From: a virus
DNA: 64,000 nt
IMG/VR virus record: IMGVR_UViG_3300045256_000753
Coordinates: 1 to 64,000 of that record
Reading direction: 5' to 3' (one strand)
In this document: positions 58,813-64,000 of the stretch, in pieces
Layout of the letters: every line of letters begins with the position of its first letter
Numbering within the stretch: the first letter of the stretch is position 1
The notes under the pieces: generated by a model
What the model was told of the DNA's origin: nothing
Database searches by the model: none
What the model saw: only the letters and a program-made list of their open reading frames with translations
Translations under genes and position numbers: made by a program

Positions 58813-61800
58813 TCAGCGCAACGGCCTCCGTCGATCGTGATCGTTGATGGTGTCCATCGCCTGGGCACGGATGATCTGCTTGAGCATGTCGCCCTTGAGT
58901 TCGAGAACGACCTTGACCGGTCCGCCTCCCGCTCCGCCCGCAGGGACGATGTGCTCACCCGGTGCAACGGAAGCGATGACTTCGCCCGGCGCCGGTTGGA
59001 GAACCGTGCCACCTTGCGCGTTACCGCGAAGAACCTGGACGGCATCGAGAATGGCTTGGTCACCAGCGGCTCCGCTCTTTTGCATGGCCGCGACGACGTT
59101 CTCTCCGAAGTTGCGTCCGGTCATCCCGGCCTGAAGGCTCTTGAGGGCGATCGAGCGATTCGTTTGGCTGTAGAGCCAATACTCGAAGAGGGCGCGAGCC
59201 GATCCGTAATAGACCGACTCCTCCATCTGCGTGCCGAACTGGTTCTTGAGGAAGGCCGTGTTGAGGACAACACCGCTGGCGGACGTTTTCAGATCCTTGG
59301 CGAGGCTGTCGCTGGCGGCCTGCGTGGACTCGACCTGATTGTCCATGACCTTCTTGTCGTAAGTCGGGTCTCCGCGCTGGAAGGACAGCGCCTTGCGCGG
59401 TGCGGCTCCGCCTGTATCGGGGGAGCCGGCCGTTCGCTGTTGCGCTTTTGCTTGCTCGCCCCCGCCGCCTTGTTGCGTGGCCGAAGAAACAAGGCCCTCA
59501 TTCTTCTTCAAACGGCTGTAGAAGATCGCCTGCTCGGCCGGGTCGAAGCCCTCGACTGCCGACTTCATGGCGAACATCTGCTTGTTGAATTCGGCGCCCG
59601 ATTCGGAAAGAGCCTTGGAAAAGTCCTTGCCCTGTGCCAGAGCGTCCGTGACTTTCTGTTGCTGCTCGGCGCTCATACCCGCAGCACCCATGGCTTTGCG
59701 CGCCTTGTCGATTTGATGTACGTCGAAGCGCATCGACGTGTTGATGCTCTCCACAATGGCGTTCATCGCATCGTGCAGCGGGCCCGCCATCTTCTCGGTA
59801 GGATCGGCCTCGACCCACTGCTTCATGATCTTGGGCACGTCCGTGTAGACCGGAGACTTGAGCATTTCCGCTCGGAACTTGGCCGCGTCGCCTCCCGACT
59901 TTTCGAGTGCGTCCATCAGATCCTTGTCCTTCGACAGACGAATCTGCTTTCGCTGCGACGTAGACAGCGAGTTCGTGTCCAGCGGATTCTTGATGATGGT
60001 TTCGATGCCCTCGACGGCATCGATGAGCACGTTGTAGATCTGGTTCATCACGAAGTCCACGAGGACTCCGATCTTGTCCATGATCGTCTGGGTGAACTCG
60101 CCGACGCGCTTGTTGAGTTCCTCGGTCTTGGCCGCCTTGGTCAACTCGTCCTGCTGGGTCTTGCTCATGTTCTCCCAGACTTTGCGGGCGTCGATCTTTT
60201 CGAGGGCCTCGGCTTGGTCTTTGCCATTGGCCTTCATGTCGATGCCGAGCTTCTCCAGGAGGCGCGTTTCATCCTCGGTGAGCTGGGTTCCGGCTTCGAG
60301 CTTCCCGACGAGCGTCTCCTTTGTGAGATCGAGGGATGCCTTGAACTTCGTGAGCTGATCGAGTTGCTCGTCGTTGACCCCTGTGATTTGCTCGAACGCC
60401 ACACGCTCGACATCGGAGAGATCTTCGACGGGCTTCTTGAAGAAGTTCTTCGCGATGTCGTCGAGGTGGTCCATGGCCGCCATCGGGCTCGCGTCTTTGA
60501 GAGCGCTCGCGACGTCCACGAGGCCACCCTTCGTGAGCTTGCTCGACATGCGCGAAGCATCGAGGAGGGCTTCACGGGTTGCCCCGTCGAGCTTGTCACG
60601 GGTTGCCCCGTCGAGCTTGTCCCCTTGCTTCGCCATCCACTTCATGAGGTCCTTCGGCTTCTTGATGACCTTCTTCAACTCCTCGCCCGTTCCCTTGCCG
60701 AGCTTGGTGTCAATGTCTTCCGCGAGACCGTCGATCTTCGTATTGAGATCGCGCTGAAGAAGATCGGTCGTCTTGCCTTTGCCGCCGAGGAGCGTGCTCT
60801 TCGTCCGATCCATCAACCCCATGCCCTTGAACATGTGGGTGATGGTTTGCATGAACTGCGCAGCGTTGCGCGGGCTCATGACCTTGCCGATCTGGCCAAG
60901 GAGTTTGGCCGCGTCGGCCATTCGCAGATTGAAGAGCGACATGTCCGACGAGATGCCACGGATGATGGCGAAGAACTTGTTGCTGGCGATGCCCGACTCA
61001 CGCGCGCCGTCGAGGAGTCGCTGGAACGACCCTTTCACCATGTCGAAGTTCATGCCCATCTCGGTCATCATTTCGCCTTGGAACTGACCGATTTCGCCTA
61101 GGCTCACGCCGAAGGCTCGCGAGAATGCGACGGACATCTGGACCATCGAGCCCCAGTCCTTCACGTATCCGGTTGCCGTTGCGGCGCCGTTCTTCACGTC
61201 TTCGAAGTAGGTCGCCATCTTGTCGATCGCGACGCCCTCTGCCGTGAGAGAGGAGATGACCGCCGTGTGGGTCTCTTTGCTGATGCCCCATCGGAGGTTG
61301 TCAAGAGAGGTTGCCGCGTCGTACATGTCGCGGAGCGTGGATTCGAGATCCGAAGCGGCACCAACGGCCGAATCGAAATTGCGGGCCATGAAGCCCGCAG
61401 AGCCGGCCGTCGCCAAGACTTCCTTGTTGAAGTCCTTCGCCGCTGCATCTGCATCGATGAGGATCTTGACGATGCCAACGAGCACGGAGCTGAGCGTCGT
61501 GACAATCGGGCCGAGCTTCGATGCAAAGTTGAGGATGGGTCCGATTTTTCCAAGGATGCCGCCGATCGCACCAAGGGCCTTGCCGCCCGCGCCTCCGGAC
61601 TCCATGCCCTTGGCCTGCATGCGAAGGCCCGCACCTTCGAGGTATTTGCCTGCGGCGCCCATGCCTTTGACGACGCTGCTCGCGAATCCGAAGACGTCGC
61701 GTCCCGAGACGGAACTGAGGGCATCGACGAAGGACTCCGCGAGATCCTCGCCTGCCTGACGACCGCCGTAGCCAACGGTCTCGGCGATCTTGGAGAACTT

Positions 61801-62238
61801 GCGTTCCTCCTCTTCCTGGCGGAGCTTCATGGCCGCGACCTTGGCCATCTGGAGAGTCTTCACGTAGTCCTTCGCACCACGGATGCCGACCTTGTAGCGC
61901 TCTTGGACGACTTCGATTTCCTTCTCGATCTCGCGACGCTCCTTGCCGTACGATCGGACAAGGCGCTCTTCGAGGTCCACGAGTTCCTCGGCGTGGGCCA
62001 AGGAGTCTCGCATCATGCGATCTTGGGCGTCGTTCTGGCGGGTCGCGTCACGGCGCCACTTCTTGAGGCCATCCCCAAGTTTCTTGGTGGCGTCGGTCAG
62101 CTTCTTCGTCGCCTTCGACATGATGCCGAAGCGCTTCGAGAAGGCCTTCTCGCTGGCAGCAACGTCGCGCTCGAACTTCCGCCGATCGAGTCTCGGCTCG
62201 AATTCAAGACCAACGCGCTCCTTCGAATCCGTCGCCAT
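58813..62238 (-). CDS. Tail tape measure protein (1141 aa)
   Basis: ATG at 62238, chosen over GTG 62241 because GGGAGG is 5 bases upstream; overlaps the previous stop as TGATG. Long helical/coiled-coil protein (KKLTDATKKLGDGLKKWRRD, then EERLVRSYGKERREIEKEIE) with a hydrophobic stretch around residues 220-260 (GAIGGILGKIGPILNFASKL, then SSVLVGIVKILI), the usual tape measure layout. The length suggests a tail of roughly 170 nm if the common ratio of about 1.5 angstrom per residue holds. It contains a perfect 24-base tandem duplication. The family sets tail length and may help DNA entry. Confidence 0.9.
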   Translation of the reverse strand: MATDSKERVGLEFEPRLDRRKFERDVAASEKAFSKRFGIMSKATKKLTDATKKLGDGLKKWRRDATRQNDAQDRMMRDSLAHAEELVDLEERLVRSYGKERREIEKEIEVVQERYKVGIRGAKDYVKTLQMAKVAAMKLRQEEEERKFSKIAETVGYGGRQAGEDLAESFVDALSSVSGRDVFGFASSVVKGMGAAGKYLEGAGLRMQAKGMESGGAGGKALGAIGGILGKIGPILNFASKLGPIVTTLSSVLVGIVKILIDADAAAKDFNKEVLATAGSAGFMARNFDSAVGAASDLESTLRDMYDAATSLDNLRWGISKETHTAVISSLTAEGVAIDKMATYFEDVKNGAATATGYVKDWGSMVQMSVAFSRAFGVSLGEIGQFQGEMMTEMGMNFDMVKGSFQRLLDGARESGIASNKFFAIIRGISSDMSLFNLRMADAAKLLGQIGKVMSPRNAAQFMQTITHMFKGMGLMDRTKSTLLGGKGKTTDLLQRDLNTKIDGLAEDIDTKLGKGTGEELKKVIKKPKDLMKWMAKQGDKLDGATRDKLDGATREALLDASRMSSKLTKGGLVDVASALKDASPMAAMDHLDDIAKNFFKKPVEDLSDVERVAFEQITGVNDEQLDQLTKFKASLDLTKETLVGKLEAGTQLTEDETRLLEKLGIDMKANGKDQAEALEKIDARKVWENMSKTQQDELTKAAKTEELNKRVGEFTQTIMDKIGVLVDFVMNQIYNVLIDAVEGIETIIKNPLDTNSLSTSQRKQIRLSKDKDLMDALEKSGGDAAKFRAEMLKSPVYTDVPKIMKQWVEADPTEKMAGPLHDAMNAIVESINTSMRFDVHQIDKARKAMGAAGMSAEQQQKVTDALAQGKDFSKALSESGAEFNKQMFAMKSAVEGFDPAEQAIFYSRLKKNEGLVSSATQQGGGGEQAKAQQRTAGSPDTGGAAPRKALSFQRGDPTYDKKVMDNQVESTQAASDSLAKDLKTSASGVVLNTAFLKNQFGTQMEESVYYGSARALFEYWLYSQTNRSIALKSLQAGMTGRNFGENVVAAMQKSGAAGDQAILDAVQVLRGNAQGGTVLQPAPGEVIASVAPGEHIVPAGGAGGGPVKVVLELKGDMLKQIIRAQAMDTINDHDRRRPLR
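60572..60619. repeat. Perfect 24-base tandem duplication in the tape measure gene
   Basis: The same 24 bases occur twice in a row, giving LDGATRDK twice in the protein (about residues 540-556). The reading frame is kept. Identity at every base suggests a recent event, in a gene where length changes alter tail length. Confidence 0.8.
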
Positions 62239-63509
62239 CACTTCCTCCCGAAGGGCGTGCCGCCCTGTTTACGCGGGACGATAGGAACAGCAGTGGAGGG
62301 ATCCCTGTCCGTCTCCTCGACCTTGAAGTCCACCTCGGAGCCCGTCATCCCCCATTTATCGAGGAATTCACTGGTCTTGGGGTCGGACAGTTCGGGATAG
62401 ACCATCGCACGGGCGGCCGTCTGGGCCTCGATCTGCTTGCGACGCCGGATCGCCTCCTCAACCTCAGCCGGAGTGAGCCCACGGAAGTCCGTGCCGCCGA
62501 TGAGCTTCTTGTCGCCGAACTCCTCTTCGTGCGACTTGACGATTTCCTTGATTTGGTTCTGCCGGGCCTGGAAGTTCTCTCGGACCCGTTTCTCGTGCTC
62601 CTCGATCACCTGGTCGTGCCAGTCCTTGTCGCCTTTGAGGTCCTTTTCGAGCTGGCTCGCGAGTTCCTCTGCCGTACGCGCGCTGGTGACGACTGCCCCT
62701 TGGATCTGGAAGACGTTCTCCTGCGGCTTCTCCCCCATAAGGACCTGCCGGAGCACCTTGTCCTTGCGGGTGAACCGCTCCTCTTTCTCCTTGCGGCGTC
62801 GCTCGGTATCTTGGTGGTAGACCTTCTGAAGGCTCTTGCCGGCAAAGCATGAGCCGACGAACTTGGCGTTCTCCCAGTTGCGCTCGATTTCCTCATTCCG
62901 ATCCTCGAAGTGATTGAGAGCGCGCCACGCGAGCTGCGCCCAGTTCAACCCCAAACGCTCCGAACCCGGAAAGCCCGTGACCGTTGGACTGGAGAGGTCC
63001 AGCCCCCGAAGCTGCGCCCACCGATAGCGCGAGTACGTCTCGGTGAAGTAGCACTCGGTGAGGATGACGGCGTTGCTCGCCCGACGATTGATCTCACTCA
63101 GATACCGAATGACACGCTGCTTGGGCTTGTTGTCCATCTCGGCGAACATCTTGGTGATCTGAGGAAGCCACCGGTCCCGATCGGGCAGTACGTTTTGCCC
63201 GTCGATCATCGCGACGCCGTAAGCGAGAAACGCGTCCCAGAACTTGTATGTGATGTTCTTCTCAAAGGCGCCGCTCAGACGAAGAAGCTCGAACTCGTGC
63301 TGGTTCAAGCTCTTGAAGACGAACACCACTTCGTTGATCTCTGCTGGTAGGGTGATGAACCCCCGGAACAGCATCGGTTCAACGTCGCGATAGACCTCGG
63401 GCTTGACCTCCGGTTCTTTGGGGGCCTCGATGTGAATATCAGGATCGCCTTCCACCCTGCGGCGAAGTGCTTCCTGTTCCTTCTCGTAGGACACAGCGGG
63501 CTCACCCAT
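62238..63509 (-). CDS. Tail assembly protein, possible tape measure chaperone (423 aa)
   Basis: ATG at 63509. The first 220 residues include FRGFITLPAEINEVVFVFKS, then LNQHEFELLRLSGAF, the type of segment found in tail assembly chaperones encoded just ahead of the tape measure. The second half is highly charged and helical (ERRRKEKEERFTRKDKVLRQ, then EEVEEAIRRRKQIE-like stretches), which suits tape measure binding. The C-terminus is basic and Gly-rich. Its place directly upstream of the tape measure (TGATG overlap) is the main support. No programmed frameshift with the upstream gene was identified. Confidence 0.72.
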   Translation of the reverse strand: MGEPAVSYEKEQEALRRRVEGDPDIHIEAPKEPEVKPEVYRDVEPMLFRGFITLPAEINEVVFVFKSLNQHEFELLRLSGAFEKNITYKFWDAFLAYGVAMIDGQNVLPDRDRWLPQITKMFAEMDNKPKQRVIRYLSEINRRASNAVILTECYFTETYSRYRWAQLRGLDLSSPTVTGFPGSERLGLNWAQLAWRALNHFEDRNEEIERNWENAKFVGSCFAGKSLQKVYHQDTERRRKEKEERFTRKDKVLRQVLMGEKPQENVFQIQGAVVTSARTAEELASQLEKDLKGDKDWHDQVIEEHEKRVRENFQARQNQIKEIVKSHEEEFGDKKLIGGTDFRGLTPAEVEEAIRRRKQIEAQTAARAMVYPELSDPKTSEFLDKWGMTGSEVDFKVEETDRDPSTAVPIVPRKQGGTPFGRK

Positions 63510-63515
63510 CGTTCA

Positions 63516-64000
63516 TCACGGCATCTTCTGCGGCGGACGGAACCTGGGGTTGATCCCAGCGCTCGGTGGCTTCTCGACGATCGCCGAGAACTGCTTGACG
63601 TCCACTTGTTCTTTGCCCTTGACGCCAATCGTCGCGACCTCCTCCGGTACCGGGGGCGGTTTGACGGCGGGATCTCCGGGGAGCGGAAGCGGGACCTCCA
63701 TGCCCAACGCGCCTTGCTCCATTTCGGCGATGTCTCGAACGCGCTTGGCTACACGCGGATCCGAGGCGATTTGGTGCGCCGGCGGAATGACGGGCGGGGG
63801 CCCAGCAGGCTGGATGTTCGGCGGCACAGTCGGTGTCGGAACCGGAACGCTGACGGCCTGCCGATTGAGCGGGGTCCGGCGCGCCATGGCTTCTTCGGCT
63901 GCCGTGGGACGAGCCTGAGCGGACGGCGGCGCTTGGGGAGGTGGAGCTGCCGGCGCCGTTGGCGGTGCCGCAGGAGCAGCGGGCGGCGTTCCCCCACCTT
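63516..64000 (-). CDS. Pro/Ala-rich protein, 5' end beyond window
   Basis: Ends at TGA 63516, six bases before the next ATG, and the frame is open to the right edge. An internal ATG at 63887 exists, but the frame upstream of it continues as Pro/Ala-rich sequence (TPPAAPAAPPTAPAAPPPQA), so the true start is probably outside. Visible parts are proline-rich linkers around a helical piece (HQIASDPRVAKRVRDIAEME). Position before the tail chaperone suggests a tail assembly or virion function. No family recognised. Confidence 0.65.
   Translation of the reverse strand, partial: GGGTPPAAPAAPPTAPAAPPPQAPPSAQARPTAAEEAMARRTPLNRQAVSVPVPTPTVPPNIQPAGPPPVIPPAHQIASDPRVAKRVRDIAEMEQGALGMEVPLPLPGDPAVKPPPVPEEVATIGVKGKEQVDVKQFSAIVEKPPSAGINPRFRPPQKMP

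Noticed and set aside
34841-64000. Reading the tail block as a stand-alone contractile injection system or tailocin
   Set aside because: A very long tape measure, huge fibre proteins and an adjoining replication block on the same strand fit a phage genome better, and no AAA+ ATPase of injection systems was seen.
62238-64000. Programmed frameshift joining the two genes before the tape measure
   Set aside because: The genes do not overlap (six-base gap with a stop), and no slippery heptamer was found at the junction.
1-64000. tRNA genes, CRISPR arrays, insertion sequences, attachment sites
   Set aside because: No cloverleaf with a T-loop GTTC motif, no regularly spaced repeats, no transposase and no terminal inverted repeats were noticed by eye. 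A tRNAscan and repeat search would settle this.

Overview
The window is best read as part of the genome of a large contractile-tailed bacteriophage (myovirus type) or a related prophage. It carries a phage replication block (family A DNA polymerase, DnaG-type zinc-domain protein, DnaB-like helicase, SNF2-type helicase) and a tail/baseplate block (tape measure, GH73-like tail lysin, gp27/gpD-type hub, gp5/gpV-type spike, gp25-like wedge, J-like and I-like baseplate proteins). No capsid, portal or terminase gene is recognisable, so the genome continues outside the window. The host is probably a myxobacterium (Myxococcota). The only host-like gene, a lipoprotein at 16881-18146, has the layout common in that phylum: LxGC lipobox, Gly/Asp/Met-rich linker, a Cys-rich 'D-N-C-G-G-C-G' segment, then a repeat propeller. 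No tRNA, rRNA, CRISPR array or insertion sequence was seen.

Layout: almost everything is on the minus strand, so transcription runs from right to left. From the right edge come a Pro/Ala-rich partial gene, a tail-assembly protein, the tape measure (58813-62238), two proteins sharing a tube/hub-type domain (one with a cell-wall hydrolase), the hub, spike and a hydrophobic putative tip protein. Next are a 2091-residue protein, a 724-residue protein, and a W-J-I-like baseplate series (39269-40411, 35810-39265, 34830-35645). A very large adhesion/fibre region follows (11915-34840), made of Ig-like, lectin-like and beta-helix proteins that show repeated duplication. Then come membrane and envelope genes (9100-11522), three small proteins sharing a YSYDR N-terminal tag, a SpeD-type pyruvoyl decarboxylase, and the replication block (372-8542). 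A Cys-rich gene runs off the left edge.

A plus-strand island (16327-18766) interrupts the fibre region. It holds a small ORF, the lipoprotein and three tightly overlapping small genes, and ends in two perfect hairpins facing the next minus-strand gene. This is how a phage 'moron' (a self-contained acquired cassette) looks. A 31-codon hydrophobic peptide gene lies on the minus strand inside the island.

Genes are densely packed. Most junctions are ATGA, TGATG or GTGA overlaps, implying translational coupling. The few gaps of 45-90 bases hold leaders that resemble one another, and one holds a hairpin that would hide the ribosome binding site. No single never-seen system is proven here. The most unusual features are the myxobacterial lipoprotein island, the YSYDR tag family, a beta-module reused across four or more tail proteins, the helicase with an altered Walker A next to a loader-like protein lacking a P-loop, and the phage-borne SpeD and outer-membrane-like proteins.
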